From positions 186,001-250,000 of the forward strand of contig NZ_JADMSU010000001.1 of NCBI RefSeq assembly GCF_015561195.1: a stretch of 64,000 nt of DNA, written 5' to 3'. Position numbers and translations under genes: made by a program. Of this stretch, positions 18,415 to 26,890 are shown piece by piece (within the stretch, counting starts at the first letter, position 1; each line of letters begins with the position of its first letter). The DNA comes from Collinsella aerofaciens (lineage in GTDB: Bacteria > Actinomycetota > Coriobacteriia > Coriobacteriales > Coriobacteriaceae). A model generated the notes under the pieces. That model made no database searches. It had not been told where the DNA came from and was given only the letters and a program-made list of their open reading frames with translations.

Positions 18415-19182
18415 ATGGAATTGTTTGAGCCAATTCTTCATTTCTTTGCACAACGATGGGTCCACAACATCATCTGGGCCGGTATCTTGGCCATCGGCAC
18501 CGCCGTTGCCGCCAAAATCGCGTCCAAGACCCTGCACCACCTGCTTAACCGCGATGATAACCCGCTCCCAGCATCGAGCATCTTCATCAACATCGCGCGC
18601 GCCGTCATCTGGATGATCGGCGGCAGCTTTATCCTCGACAACTGTTTTGGCATTAATGCAAACGCCCTCGTCGCCGCTCTTGGCGTCGGCGGCATCGCCA
18701 TCTCGCTCGGCTTTCAGGACACGCTGTCGAACCTTATCGGCGGTATGCAGGTGACCTTTATGGGCATTATCAAACCCGGCGACAATATCGAGGTCGGCGG
18801 CGTGTCGGGCGTGGTCCAAGATATCACCTGGCGTCACACGACCATCGAGGACGCCTGCGGGCAGACCATCATTGTGCCCAACTCCAACATCTCCAAGAAC
18901 ACGCTCGTGCATCTGATGCCCTTTGGGCGCGTGGCCGTGCCCGTTGCCGTAAAGGACACGTCTAAGTGGGCCTCGCTGGACGCGCTGGCAGATGAGCTTA
19001 CCGACGCCACCAAGGCCGCGGTGCTTCCCATCTCTGGCTTTGACAAGGAGCCGTACGTGCTCTTTAGCGAGATCGGCGACTTTGGCGTCAAGGGCAAAAT
19101 CATCTTTATCGTCAGCGACGATAGCACCACTTTTACGGCAGCCGACGCCTGCATTCGTGCCATCGCCCCCATCATCGCCTAG
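18415..19182 (+). CDS. Small-conductance mechanosensitive channel (MscS family)
   Basis: A 255-residue membrane protein. Three hydrophobic segments come first, the third being the pore helix ANALVAALGVGGIAISLGFQDTLSNLIGG. The cytoplasmic beta domain follows (PGDNIEVGGVSGVVQDITWRHTTI, then IIVPNSNI). It opens under membrane tension to release solutes after osmotic downshock. The ATG at 18415 is preceded by a strong aggagg; an upstream ATG at 18391 overlaps that site. The stop codon is joined directly to a GGGGACAGG hairpin. Confidence 0.92.
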   Translation: MELFEPILHFFAQRWVHNIIWAGILAIGTAVAAKIASKTLHHLLNRDDNPLPASSIFINIARAVIWMIGGSFILDNCFGINANALVAALGVGGIAISLGFQDTLSNLIGGMQVTFMGIIKPGDNIEVGGVSGVVQDITWRHTTIEDACGQTIIVPNSNISKNTLVHLMPFGRVAVPVAVKDTSKWASLDALADELTDATKAAVLPISGFDKEPYVLFSEIGDFGVKGKIIFIVSDDSTTFTAADACIRAIAPIIA

Positions 19183-19217
19183 ACCACCACAAAGGGGACA
19201 GGCACCTTTGTGGTGGT
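19183..19217 (+). repeat. GGGGACAGG hairpin repeat, stop-codon-fused
   Basis: Arms ACCACCACAAAGG (19183-19195) and CCTTTGTGGTGGT (19205-19217) are perfect and enclose GGACAGGCA. It starts at the first base after the TAG stop and is followed by TTTC, so it probably serves as terminator. Confidence 0.8.
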
Positions 19218-19275
19218 TTCGCATCGTGGTACCATGGTTCATATCGTTGTTTAAACGACTAAGGGAGTAGACACC

Positions 19276-21192
19276 ATGGAAGAGGCCTATCGTCAAGCAC
19301 GCAAGCGCGGCGAGCAGGGACGCCGTCGCGCCATCAGCCAAAGCGAGCATCCGTACCTCACGGACCTCGACAGTTTGGTTGCTCAGCTCCCCTTAGGTCA
19401 GCGAGAGAGCGTCGGCCTGCGGGATATTCCGCTCGAAATGGTCGTCGGCACGGTCACCAAGGGCCGTCAGTCCGCCTTTTCGTGTAACTTTATGCCCTTG
19501 TTGCCGTTTAACACCGAGTTCGCCCGCAAGTGGTCCAACCTCTACGACATCCAGGTGACCGAGGGCTATCGCGACCCCATCATCGTCACCGAGTTCATGC
19601 ATCGGTTCTACGTCCAGGAGGGCAACAAGCGCGTCAGCGTCCTCAAATTCCTGGACGCCCCGACGGTTTCAGCCAAGGTCACCCGTCTCTACCCCGGCAC
19701 ATGGGATTCCGTCGAAAGTCGCCTATACGGCGAGTTCTGCGCGTTTTGGCGCGTCTGCCCCCTATACGAGATCGAGTTCTCGCGCGAGGGAAGCTACGAG
19801 ACGCTCGCCAAGATGCTCGGCCAGGACCTTGTCGAAAAGTGGCCACAGAAAAAGGTCGACTACCTGCGCCACACCTTCCTACTCTTTAAGCGCGCCTACC
19901 TTCGCGCAGGCGGCGACCACCTGGACATTACGCCCGCCGACGCCATGCTCGTCTACCTCAACGTGTACAACCAGGACCGTCTGCTGGATACGCCGACGGA
20001 CATCGTCGTAAACCGCCTGTGCAAGATTTGGCGCGAGCTGGTCATTGCCGGCAAAAGTGACGAGGACAAGGTCGATCTTGTCGAGGCGCCGAGTGTCGAT
20101 GAGGAAGAGGCGCCCGCCAAGTCCACCTCCGGCGTGCTCAACTTCTTTATGGGCAAGACCGTCTACTCGGCGGCCAACCCCCTGCGCATCGCCTTTATCC
20201 ATGAGTTCCCCTGTGCGACGTCGAGCTGGGACAGCCTGCACGACCAAGGGCGTCAGTATCTCGATGAGCATTTTGGCGGTATCGTGCGCACCGAGGCGTT
20301 CGAGGACTGTCACAATCCGGACGTGTTCTACGCCGCCGTGGAAACGGCTGTCAAACATGGAGCTAACGTCATCTTCTCGACCTCGCACCGCCTGATGGAA
20401 TACACGCTCAGAGCTGCCGTTGAGTATCCCCAGGTGCGGTTCCTTAACTGCTCTATCGGCCTTCCCCACCAAAGCGTCCGTTCGTACTTTGGCAAGATGT
20501 ACGAGGCCAAGTTCCTCCTGGGCGCCCTTGCCGCCAGTATGGCGGACAACCACCGTATCGGCTACCACGCGTCGGTCTTCGCCTCGGGCGCACTCAGCGA
20601 GATCAACGCCTTTGCGATTGGCGCCTCGCTGCTCGACCCCCGTGCGCAAATTATCCTGACCTGGGGCGATGTGCCCGCCGGAGGCCTTGCCGAGGCCATG
20701 TGCCGCGAAGGCGTGAGCGTCATGACCGGCGCCGACATGTCAAAGTCGCTCGTAGACCCTACGGCCTACGGACTCCACCGCCTAGTCGACGGCAAAGTCG
20801 CCGGCATCGCCATGCCCGTATGGAACTGGGGCCGTTACTACGAGCTTATCGTGCGAAGCCTGCTGCATGGCACCTGGGATGAGACCAGTGACGACAGCCA
20901 GGTTCGCGCCGTCAACTACTGGTATGGCATGAGCTCGGGCGTCATCGACATTCGCTACGCTCCGGGCCTGCCCTATCAGACGCGCAAACTGGTGCAGCTG
21001 CTCCGCAATGGCATCGTCGAGGGCTCCATCAATCCCTTTGGCGGCGAGCTTCATAGCCAAGACGGCGTGGTGCAGATCGAGGGCTTTCCCCCACTGCCGA
21101 GCGCGCAGATTGTCGAGATGAATTGGCTGGCGGACAACGTGGTAGGCACCATTCCGCAGCTCGACGATGAGCCGGGAGTTACCGCCCTATGA
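19276..21192 (+). CDS. Cytosolic BMP-domain protein with N-terminal ParB-like domain
   Basis: A 638-residue protein without signal peptide. Residues about 60-130 resemble a ParB/sulfiredoxin-like fold (EGYRDPIIVTEFMHRFYV, EGNKRVSVLKFLD). A helical middle follows. From about residue 300 the sequence is a BMP-family (basic membrane protein/PnrA-like) ligand-binding domain: LRIAFIHEFP, FYAAVETAVKHGANVIFSTS, YFGKMYEAKFLLGALAASM and VPAGGLAEAM. BMP proteins normally bind nucleosides outside the cell as lipoproteins; here the domain must act in the cytosol, perhaps as a sensor. The stop overlaps the next start, so the two genes are translationally coupled. Function is unknown. Confidence 0.75.
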   Translation: MEEAYRQARKRGEQGRRRAISQSEHPYLTDLDSLVAQLPLGQRESVGLRDIPLEMVVGTVTKGRQSAFSCNFMPLLPFNTEFARKWSNLYDIQVTEGYRDPIIVTEFMHRFYVQEGNKRVSVLKFLDAPTVSAKVTRLYPGTWDSVESRLYGEFCAFWRVCPLYEIEFSREGSYETLAKMLGQDLVEKWPQKKVDYLRHTFLLFKRAYLRAGGDHLDITPADAMLVYLNVYNQDRLLDTPTDIVVNRLCKIWRELVIAGKSDEDKVDLVEAPSVDEEEAPAKSTSGVLNFFMGKTVYSAANPLRIAFIHEFPCATSSWDSLHDQGRQYLDEHFGGIVRTEAFEDCHNPDVFYAAVETAVKHGANVIFSTSHRLMEYTLRAAVEYPQVRFLNCSIGLPHQSVRSYFGKMYEAKFLLGALAASMADNHRIGYHASVFASGALSEINAFAIGASLLDPRAQIILTWGDVPAGGLAEAMCREGVSVMTGADMSKSLVDPTAYGLHRLVDGKVAGIAMPVWNWGRYYELIVRSLLHGTWDETSDDSQVRAVNYWYGMSSGVIDIRYAPGLPYQTRKLVQLLRNGIVEGSINPFGGELHSQDGVVQIEGFPPLPSAQIVEMNWLADNVVGTIPQLDDEPGVTAL

Positions 21193-21899
21193 AGATCCTT
21201 GCCATAGCAGATACCGAAGAACGATGCCTTTGGGAGTGCTTTCGCAAGGAGCGCTTTGAGGGTGTCGACCTGATTCTGTCTGCCGGCGATCTGGACCCGG
21301 ACTATCTTGAGTTTTTGGTCACCGTCATCAACAAACCGCTCATCTACGTTCGCGGCAACCACGACGACCGCTACGCACGTCATGCACCGGGCGGATGTAT
21401 CTGCGTGGAAGACAGCGTGTACACGTACCGAGGGATTCGCATTGCGGGCCTTGGCGGGTCCATGCGTTATCGCGACGGCGCCAACATGTACACCGAACGC
21501 GAGATGTCCAAGCGCATGCGTAAGCTGTCGCGTAAGGTTAGGATGGTCGGCGGGTGCGACATTCTGCTTACCCATGCACCCGCCGCCGGTATGGGTGATC
21601 TGGATGATCTGCCGCATCGAGGGTTTGAGTGCTTTAACACAGCGCTTGAGTCCTGGGGGGCCGACTACATGGTGCATGGGCATGTACACCAAAGCTACGG
21701 TTACGATTTTCAGCGCGAGCGGCAGCATGTGTGTGGAACGACGATCATCAACGCCTGCGGCTATACGCAGTTTGAGCTCGACCAGACGCGCTACCCCATC
21801 CGTGGCTGGCAGGCAGCCTGGCTCAACTCGCAAACCATGCGCCGCGAGCTCAAACGCCACGAGGCCATCGAGTCCTCTACCGCCAGAACACCCTGGTAA
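21189..21899 (+). CDS. Metallophosphoesterase
   Basis: A 236-residue calcineurin-like phosphoesterase. Visible metal-binding motifs are SAGDLD, RGNHDD, LLTHAP and VHGHVHQ. The first motif reads IADTEE, so the usual DxH is DxE here, which may change metal use or activity. There is no signal peptide. It overlaps the BMP/ParB-like gene by 4 bp (ATGA), which suggests they work on the same small molecule or nucleotide. Substrate unknown. Confidence 0.85.
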   Translation: MKILAIADTEERCLWECFRKERFEGVDLILSAGDLDPDYLEFLVTVINKPLIYVRGNHDDRYARHAPGGCICVEDSVYTYRGIRIAGLGGSMRYRDGANMYTEREMSKRMRKLSRKVRMVGGCDILLTHAPAAGMGDLDDLPHRGFECFNTALESWGADYMVHGHVHQSYGYDFQRERQHVCGTTIINACGYTQFELDQTRYPIRGWQAAWLNSQTMRRELKRHEAIESSTARTPW

Positions 21900-21938
21900 C
21901 CACCTCAAAGAGGTCACTTTCCCCTTTGGGGTGGTTTT
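21899..21938 (+). terminator. Terminator joined to the phosphoesterase stop codon
   Basis: Arms ACCACCTCAAAG (21899-21910) and CTTTGGGGTGGT (21924-21935), then TTTT. The hairpin begins on the last base of the TAA stop. The loop resembles the GGGGA-type repeats read in reverse. Confidence 0.75.
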
Positions 21939-21953
21939 ACCCCGAGATAGCAA

Positions 21954-21990
21954 GAAACCCGGTCCTGCACGAGGCAGAACCGGGTTTCTT
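21954..21990. terminator. Bidirectional terminator between the phosphoesterase gene and rplA
   Basis: Stem GAAACCCGGTCCTGC with its near complement GCAGAACCGGGTTTC, with T-rich sequence on both sides. It separates convergent transcription units. Confidence 0.8.
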
Positions 21991-22026
21991 TAGCAATGCT
22001 TGCTTTGCTCAGGCAGTAACTAAAAG

Positions 22027-22734
22027 TTACTCAGCCAGGAAGTCGCGCTGGACAGCGGGATCGACCTTGACGCCAGGGCCCATGGTGGAAGACACGGAGA
22101 TGGACTTGACGTACTTGCCCTTAGCAGAAGAGGGCTTGACGCGCAGGATCTCGGTGTACAGGGCAGCGTAGTTCTCAACGAGCTGCTGCTCAGAGAAGGA
22201 CTTCTTGCCCAGGGGCACGTGGCAGATGCCGTAACGGTCGGCGCGGTACTCAACGCGGCCAGCCTTGAGCTCGGAGACCATCTTGGCGACGTCCATGGTC
22301 ACGGTGCCGAGCTTGGGGTTCGGCATGAGGCCACGGGGACCAAGGATCTTACCGATGCGGCCAACCTTGGCCATCATGTTCGGCGTTGCGATAGCAGCGT
22401 CGAAGTTGATCTCGCCCTTCTGGATCTGGGCGACGAGCTCGTCGGAACCGATGATGTCGGCGCCGGCGGCTTCGGCCTCGCGGGCCTTCTCGCCCTCGGC
22501 GAAGACGGCAACACGAACGGTCTTGCCGGTGCCGTGGGGCAGGGAGATGGAACCACGAATGTTCTGGTCAGCCTTACGAGTATCGATGCCCAGACGGAAG
22601 TGGGCCTCGACGGTCTCGTCGAACTTGGCGGTGTCGAGCTCCTTGATGAGCTTGGCAGCCTGAAGGGGGGTGTAGAGCGTGGCGCGGTCGATCTTCTCGG
22701 CAGCGGCGTTATAGCTCTTACCATGCTTAGCCAT
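22027..22734 (-). CDS. rplA: 50S ribosomal protein L1
   Basis: A 235-residue L1, the mobile stalk protein that binds 23S rRNA near the E site. Typical stretches are [52 protein letters not shown] and [12 protein letters not shown]. The ATG at 22734 is eight bases after aggagg; an ATG two codons earlier sits too close to that site. It is the last gene of the rpmG-secE-nusG-rplK-rplA series. rplJ does not follow, which is unusual. Confidence 0.97.
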   Translation of the reverse strand: MAKHGKSYNAAAEKIDRATLYTPLQAAKLIKELDTAKFDETVEAHFRLGIDTRKADQNIRGSISLPHGTGKTVRVAVFAEGEKAREAEAAGADIIGSDELVAQIQKGEINFDAAIATPNMMAKVGRIGKILGPRGLMPNPKLGTVTMDVAKMVSELKAGRVEYRADRYGICHVPLGKKSFSEQQLVENYAALYTEILRVKPSSAKGKYVKSISVSSTMGPGVKVDPAVQRDFLAE

Positions 22735-22807
22735 GTGCATTACCTCCTGTGGTTAAACGGGCGTGAGCCCTCCCACATCGTATCGTGTGCCCTATTGCAC
22801 ACATATA

Positions 22808-22833
22808 ACGGGCACCCCGGTCGGAGCACCCGT
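22808..22833 (-). promoter_or_regulatory. Hairpin between rplK and rplA
   Basis: An 11-bp imperfect GC stem (ACGGGCACCCC with GGAGCACCCGT) lies in the 117-bp gap between rplK and rplA. It could be part of an L1-binding autoregulatory site; the sequence does not settle this. Confidence 0.4.
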
Positions 22834-22851
22834 CATTACCTAAAGAAATCG

Positions 22852-23280
22852 CTACTCAGCGATGGTGACGCCCATGGAGCGGGCGGTACCGGCGATGATC
22901 TTCTTAGCGGCGTCAATGTCGTTGGCATTGAGGTCCGGCATCTTGATCTCGGCGATCTTGGTGAGCTGCTCCTGGGAGAGCTGACCGACCTTGTCGGCCT
23001 GGGGCTTAGCGGAACCAGACTTGAGGTTCAGCTCCTTCTTGATGAGGTGAGCCGCCGGCGGGGTCTTGGTGATGAAGGAGAAGGACTTATCCTCGTAGAC
23101 AGAAATCTCAACGGGGATGATGTCACCCTTCTTGTCCTGCGTCTCGGCGTTAAAGGCCTGGCAGAACTGCATGATGTTCACGCCAGCAGCGCCCAGGGCG
23201 GGGCCGACGGGAGGAGCGGGGTTAGCGGCACCAGCAGGAATCTGGAGCTTAATGACGTTGGCAACCTTCTTCTCAGCCAT
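22852..23280 (-). CDS. rplK: 50S ribosomal protein L11
   Basis: A 142-residue L11 of the GTPase-associated centre. The N-terminal domain has the proline-rich [31 protein letters not shown] segment, targeted by thiopeptides in other bacteria. The C-terminal rRNA-binding domain ends [11 protein letters not shown]-like. The ATG at 23280 is chosen because cgaaagga lies six bases before it. It is followed by rplA and preceded by nusG in the canonical order. Confidence 0.97.
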   Translation of the reverse strand: MAEKKVANVIKLQIPAGAANPAPPVGPALGAAGVNIMQFCQAFNAETQDKKGDIIPVEISVYEDKSFSFITKTPPAAHLIKKELNLKSGSAKPQADKVGQLSQEQLTKIAEIKMPDLNANDIDAAKKIIAGTARSMGVTIAE

Positions 23281-23400
23281 GGTCATTCCTTTCGAATCAC
23301 GAGTGTGAAGTACTTGCTATATCGTAAGCACGCACGTGTTAGAAGCACTCCTGAGATGAGCAGTCACAGAAGAAGCACGCTCGCGCGAACGGACGAAAAC

Positions 23401-23937
23401 TTAAGCGATGACAGCGACCTGGTTAAAGTCGAGCTCGACCGGCGTCTCGCGGCCAAAGATCATCAGCGTGACCTTGAGCTTGCCAGCCTCGGTGTTAACC
23501 TCGGAGACCTTGCCATCAAAGTCGGTAAGCGGGCCATCGGTGACGCGGACGGACGTGCCGACCTGAATATCAACCGAGGTGCGCTTGGGCGAATCGCCCT
23601 TACCGGGACGACGAGTCATCTTGTTGTACTCGTCGCGGGAAAGCGGAGCGGGCTTGCCGTTGCCGCCTAGGAAACCGGTGACGCCGGGCGTGTTGCGAAC
23701 ACACGTCCAAGCATCGTCATCCATCTCCATGCGGACCAGGACATAACCCGGGAAGATCTTGGAATCCTTGGTCTCGCGCTTGCCACCCTCTTTGATCTCG
23801 GTGACGCGCTCCATAGGAATCTCGATATCAAAGATACGGTCCTGCATGCCCATGGTCTCGATGCGATGCTCGAGATCGGACTTAACGCGGTTCTCGTATC
23901 CAGAGTAAGTGTGAACGACGTACCAACGCTTAGACAT
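23401..23937 (-). CDS. nusG: Transcription termination/antitermination protein NusG
   Basis: A 178-residue NusG that binds RNA polymerase and couples transcription to translation or Rho. The NGN domain begins KRWYVVHTYSGYENRVKSDL and includes FPGYVLVRMEMDD. The KOW domain ends with VRVTDGPLTDFDGKVSEV. It follows secE with 3 bp between them. Confidence 0.97.
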   Translation of the reverse strand: MSKRWYVVHTYSGYENRVKSDLEHRIETMGMQDRIFDIEIPMERVTEIKEGGKRETKDSKIFPGYVLVRMEMDDDAWTCVRNTPGVTGFLGGNGKPAPLSRDEYNKMTRRPGKGDSPKRTSVDIQVGTSVRVTDGPLTDFDGKVSEVNTEAGKLKVTLMIFGRETPVELDFNQVAVIA

Positions 23938-23940
23938 GGT

Positions 23941-24279
23941 TTAGCCCCTCAATCCAGAGAACAGAGCAAGAGCCTCGCTAAAGCCAGCATCGAGCAGAGC
24001 GATGACGACGCCGACGACGATCAGAGAAGCGCAAACGACGACCGAGTAGTTCACGAGCTCCTTCTTATCGGGCCACGTGACACGCTTCATCTCGGACTTG
24101 ACCGAGGCGAAATACTTCTTGGTGCGGGCGAAGAAACCAGGCTTCTCGTTCTTCTTGGACTTCGCAGCCTTCTCGTTCTTCTTGGCAACGGCCTTCTTGG
24201 CCTCAACCTTGGAGTTGGCGGCAGCGTTGTTGGCAGGTGCCGGCTGCTGTGCCTTCTTCTTGTTCTTCTTGTTGGCCAT
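23941..24279 (-). CDS. secE: Preprotein translocase subunit SecE
   Basis: A 112-residue SecE. A Lys/Ala-rich N-terminal extension of about 50 residues precedes the conserved core FFARTKKYFASVKSEMKRVTWP and one C-terminal membrane helix (VVVCASLIVVGVVIALLDAGF). It clamps SecY in the membrane channel. The minimal one-helix form is typical of Gram-positive bacteria. It sits between tRNA-Trp and nusG. Confidence 0.95.
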   Translation of the reverse strand: MANKKNKKKAQQPAPANNAAANSKVEAKKAVAKKNEKAAKSKKNEKPGFFARTKKYFASVKSEMKRVTWPDKKELVNYSVVVCASLIVVGVVIALLDAGFSEALALFSGLRG

Positions 24280-24355
24280 TTGGGTTACCTCCGCGCAATG
24301 CGCTTATACATGAGTAAACCGTAAGCCCCCAAGTGGGAGCTTACGGAATAATGAC

Positions 24356-24431
24356 TGGCACGCCAGGAAGGACTCGAACCCTCAACACTCGGTTTTGGAG
24401 ACCGATGCTCTACCAATTGAACTACTGGCGT
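24356..24431 (-). tRNA. tRNA-Trp (CCA)
   Basis: A full cloverleaf. The acceptor ACGCCAG pairs with CTGGCGT, the anticodon loop is CTCCAAA, the T-arm is GGGTTCGAGTCC, and the encoded 3' end is GCCA. It lies between rpmG and secE, a common place for tRNA-Trp in Gram-positive genomes. Confidence 0.97.
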
Positions 24432-24444
24432 ATGTGACTAGAGA

Positions 24445-24594
24445 CTAGCGAGTCTCTTTGTGCAGCGTGTGGTGACGGCACCAGGGGCAATACTTCTTGA
24501 TCTCCATACGATCAGGCATGGTCGACTTGTTCTTGGTGGTCGTATAGTTGCGGCGCTTGCACTCAGTGCACGCAAGAGTAACTAGAGTACGCAT
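24445..24594 (-). CDS. rpmG: 50S ribosomal protein L33
   Basis: A 49-residue protein starting [17 protein letters not shown] and ending HHTLHKETR. It has two Cys pairs (CTEC and CPWC), so this is the zinc-binding form of L33. It is a small protein of the large subunit. It is the first gene after a strong promoter and precedes tRNA-Trp and secE. Confidence 0.96.
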   Translation of the reverse strand: MRTLVTLACTECKRRNYTTTKNKSTMPDRMEIKKYCPWCRHHTLHKETR

Positions 24595-24641
24595 GTATCC
24601 TGAACCTTTCATTTCCGCCCCGTACGGGCACGAGTTGTTAC

Positions 24642-24669
24642 TTTATCAGCTCCACGTAAGTGCTGTCAA
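24642..24669 (-). promoter_or_regulatory. Promoter of the rpmG-tRNA-Trp-secE-nusG-rplKA unit
   Basis: Minus-strand TTGACA (24664-24669) and GATAAA (24642-24647) are 16 bp apart. The -35 element lies inside GAGGTTTTCATTGACAGC, which recurs with one change at the tRNA-tuf promoter (26471-26500). Confidence 0.7.
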
Positions 24670-24811
24670 TGAAAACCTCGAGTCAATTGGTTCTCGGTGG
24701 ATCCATTCATATTTGGAACACATCAATGAAGCCATCGAGAGCTAATCGACGGTGCATCCAGGACCATTATCGATCCTCTCGACACCAGCAACGGCTCAAC
24801 ATCCATTGCAG

Positions 24812-24845
24812 AAAAGAACCCGGCACCCATATAAGTGCCGGGTTC
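24812..24845 (-). terminator. Terminator of the tRNA-tuf operon
   Basis: Perfect 11-bp stem (GAACCCGGCAC with its complement) followed on the minus strand by TTTTCTGC. It lies about 30 bp after the tuf stop codon. Confidence 0.85.
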
Positions 24846-24873
24846 TCTAAGTCAGCTATATCAAAGAGCTAAT

Positions 24874-26064
24874 TTACTCAATGATCGTGGAGACGATGCC
24901 CGAACCGACGGTGTGGCCGCCCTCACGGATAGCGAAGCGCAGGCCCTCCTCCATGGCGATCGGGTGGATGAGGTCGCCCTCGATGGTGATGTGGTCACCA
25001 GGCATAGCCATCTCGGTGCCCTCGGGGAGCTTGACCGTACCGGTAACGTCGGTGGTACGGAAGTAGAACTGAGGACGATAACCATCGAAGAACGGGGTGT
25101 GACGGCCGCCCTCCTCCTTGGTCAGAACGTAGATCTCACCGGTGAACTTGGTGTGCGGGGTAACCGAACCGGGCTTGCAGAGAACCTGGCCGCGCTCGAT
25201 GTCCTCGCGCTTGATGCCGCGGAGCAGCAGACCGACGTTGTCGCCAGCCTCGCAGAAGTCCATGGACTTACGGAACATCTCGATACCGGTAACGACGGTG
25301 TTCTGGGTATCCTTGATGCCGACGATCTCGACGGGCTCGTTGAGCTTGAGCTCACCGCGCTCGACACGACCGGTAGCAACGGTACCACGGCCGGAGATGG
25401 TCATAACGTCCTCAACGGCCATCAGGAACGGGAGGTCGTTGTTACGAGCAGGCGTCGGGATGTACTCGTCGACAGCGTTCATGAGCTCGCGAATGGCGTC
25501 CATCCACTTGGCGTCGCCCTCGAGAGCGCCCAGAGCGGAACCACGGATGACGGGGATGTCGTCGCCGGGGAAATCGTACTCGGAGAGGAGCTCACGGGTC
25601 TCCATCTCGACGAGGTCGATGAGCTCGTCATCGTCGACCATGTCGCACTTGTTCAGGAAGACGACGATGTAGGGAACGCCGACCTGACGGGCGAGCAGGA
25701 TGTGCTCGCGGGTCTGAGCCATGGGGCCGTCGGTAGCGGCGATGACCAGGATAGCGCCGTCCATCTGAGCAGCACCGGAGATCATGTTCTTGACGTAGTC
25801 AGCGTGGCCCGGGCAGTCAACGTGAGCGTAGTGACGGGCAGCAGTCTCGTACTCGACGTGGGAGACGGAGATCGTAATGCCGCGCTCGCGCTCCTCGGGA
25901 GCCTTGTCGATGTTCTCGAACGCAGTGAAGTCAGCCTTGCAGCCCTCGGTCTCGGAGAGAACCTTGGTGATGGCAGCGGTCAGCGTGGTCTTGCCGTGGT
26001 CGACGTGACCAATGGTGCCGATGTTAACATGCGGCTTAGTGCGCTCAAACTTCTCTTTGGCCAT
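24874..26064 (-). CDS. tuf: Translation elongation factor Tu
   Basis: A 396-residue EF-Tu that delivers aminoacyl-tRNA to the ribosome. G-domain motifs are GHVDHGKT (19-26), DCPGHADY and NKCD. The domain II and III hallmarks ([29 protein letters not shown]) are present. The ATG at 26064 follows gaggagg. It lies downstream of tRNA-Tyr, tRNA-Thr and tRNA-Met, like the E. coli tRNA-tufB operon. Confidence 0.98.
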   Translation of the reverse strand: MAKEKFERTKPHVNIGTIGHVDHGKTTLTAAITKVLSETEGCKADFTAFENIDKAPEERERGITISVSHVEYETAARHYAHVDCPGHADYVKNMISGAAQMDGAILVIAATDGPMAQTREHILLARQVGVPYIVVFLNKCDMVDDDELIDLVEMETRELLSEYDFPGDDIPVIRGSALGALEGDAKWMDAIRELMNAVDEYIPTPARNNDLPFLMAVEDVMTISGRGTVATGRVERGELKLNEPVEIVGIKDTQNTVVTGIEMFRKSMDFCEAGDNVGLLLRGIKREDIERGQVLCKPGSVTPHTKFTGEIYVLTKEEGGRHTPFFDGYRPQFYFRTTDVTGTVKLPEGTEMAMPGDHITIEGDLIHPIAMEEGLRFAIREGGHTVGSGIVSTIIE

Positions 26065-26121
26065 AAAGCCCTCCTCTAAACAGGTCGTCCCCGGACGGGA
26101 CTTTGCCTTTATACCATAGTG

Positions 26122-26148
26122 GCCTCTCAACATACTATTGAGAAGCCA
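26122..26148 (-). promoter_or_regulatory. Hairpin between tRNA-Met and tuf
   Basis: Arms GGCCTCTCAA and TTGAGAAGCC around a 7-nt loop, 13 bp after the tRNA and about 60 nt before tuf. It may be a processing site that separates the tRNAs from the tuf message. Confidence 0.45.
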
Positions 26149-26160
26149 CCGTGTTACCTA

Positions 26161-26237
26161 TGGTAGCGGTGACTGGATTCGAACCAGTGACGCCACGGGT
26201 ATGAACCGTGTGCTCTAACCAACTGAGCTACACCGCC
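26161..26237 (-). tRNA. tRNA-Met (CAT), elongator type
   Basis: 77 nt with CCA encoded. The acceptor is GGCGGTG with CACCGCT, the anticodon loop is TTCATAC, and the T-arm is TGGTTCGAATCCA. The base-paired first acceptor position argues for elongator rather than initiator tRNA. Confidence 0.93.
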
Positions 26238-26240
26238 GGA

Positions 26241-26316
26241 TGGAGCCTGCAACCAGACTTGAACTGGTGACCTCTTCGTTACCAACGAAGTGCTCTACCG
26301 ACTGAGCTATACAGGC
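26241..26316 (-). tRNA. tRNA-Thr (GGT)
   Basis: 76 nt with CCA encoded. The acceptor is GCCTGTA with TGCAGGC and the anticodon loop is TTGGTAA. It lies 3 bp from tRNA-Met and 10 bp from tRNA-Tyr, so all three are processed from one transcript. Confidence 0.96.
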
Positions 26317-26326
26317 ACTTGACGGG

Positions 26327-26408
26327 TGGGAGCTATAGGATTCGAACCTATGTAGGCAGAGCCAACGGGTTTACAGCCCGTCCCCATTAACCACTCGGGC
26401 AAACTCCC
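26327..26408 (-). tRNA. tRNA-Tyr (GTA)
   Basis: A long-variable-arm tRNA. The acceptor is GGGAGTT with AGCTCCC and the anticodon loop is CTGTAAA. The 3' CCA is not encoded (CCC follows the discriminator A), unlike its neighbours. It is the first gene of the tRNA-tuf operon. Confidence 0.95.
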
Positions 26409-26470
26409 AATCGTTCAAGTATCCGCAGGTTCTTTGGTCTTTTGGACCGCCGCCCCCGCGAACGAAGAAG

Positions 26471-26500
26471 ATAATACGATGCCACCTTGGGGGCTGTCAA
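26471..26500 (-). promoter_or_regulatory. Promoter of the tRNA-tuf operon
   Basis: Minus-strand TTGACA (26495-26500) and TATTAT (26471-26476) are 18 bp apart. The upstream GAGGTTTTCGTTGACAGC matches the rpmG promoter in 17 of 18 positions. Confidence 0.75.
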
Positions 26501-26714
26501 CGAAAACCTCTAGATACACGGTGCCGGGCGTATCTATATTCTTTTGACCTGCGGTTTTGTTGAGTTTGGATATGAAGGATGGTGGATTTGCATGTAGCGG
26601 TGACATTTCCCAAGGGAACACTTTGGCATAGTGGAGTAAGCCTGCGGATTATTACTTCGATAACAGCCTATTTGCACCTATATATAGGTCGAGATCGGGC
26701 TTCCGCGGCAAATT

Positions 26715-26837
26715 CGAGCGTGGATTTTCTCCCGTTTGAAATCGAGCGTGGATAATCTCCCACTTTTGGCATGGCCCCAAGGCCAAAGTGGCAGATTATC
26801 CACGCTCATTCTCCAGGCGGGAGATTTTCCACTCTCG
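26715..26837. repeat. Nested palindrome, GTGGATAATCTCCC family, copy 1
   Basis: The inner arms are GAGCGTGGATAATCTCCCAC and its near complement (26744-26766 with 26785-26807). The outer arms pair 26715-26734 with 26818-26837 and carry the same motif with TTTTC in place of ATAATC. A second locus is 48736-48799. No gene is visible in 26409-27200; the spacer holds the tRNA-tuf promoter and these repeats. Confidence 0.85.
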
Positions 26838-26890
26838 TGTGTCCGAAAATCCTCGCTCGATGACGATGACCAACCTCGCCCTGGCTTCTG

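Noticed and set aside
26415-26621. 68-codon minus-strand frame upstream of tRNA-Tyr
   Set aside because: It spans the tRNA-tuf promoter and lacks a start signal.
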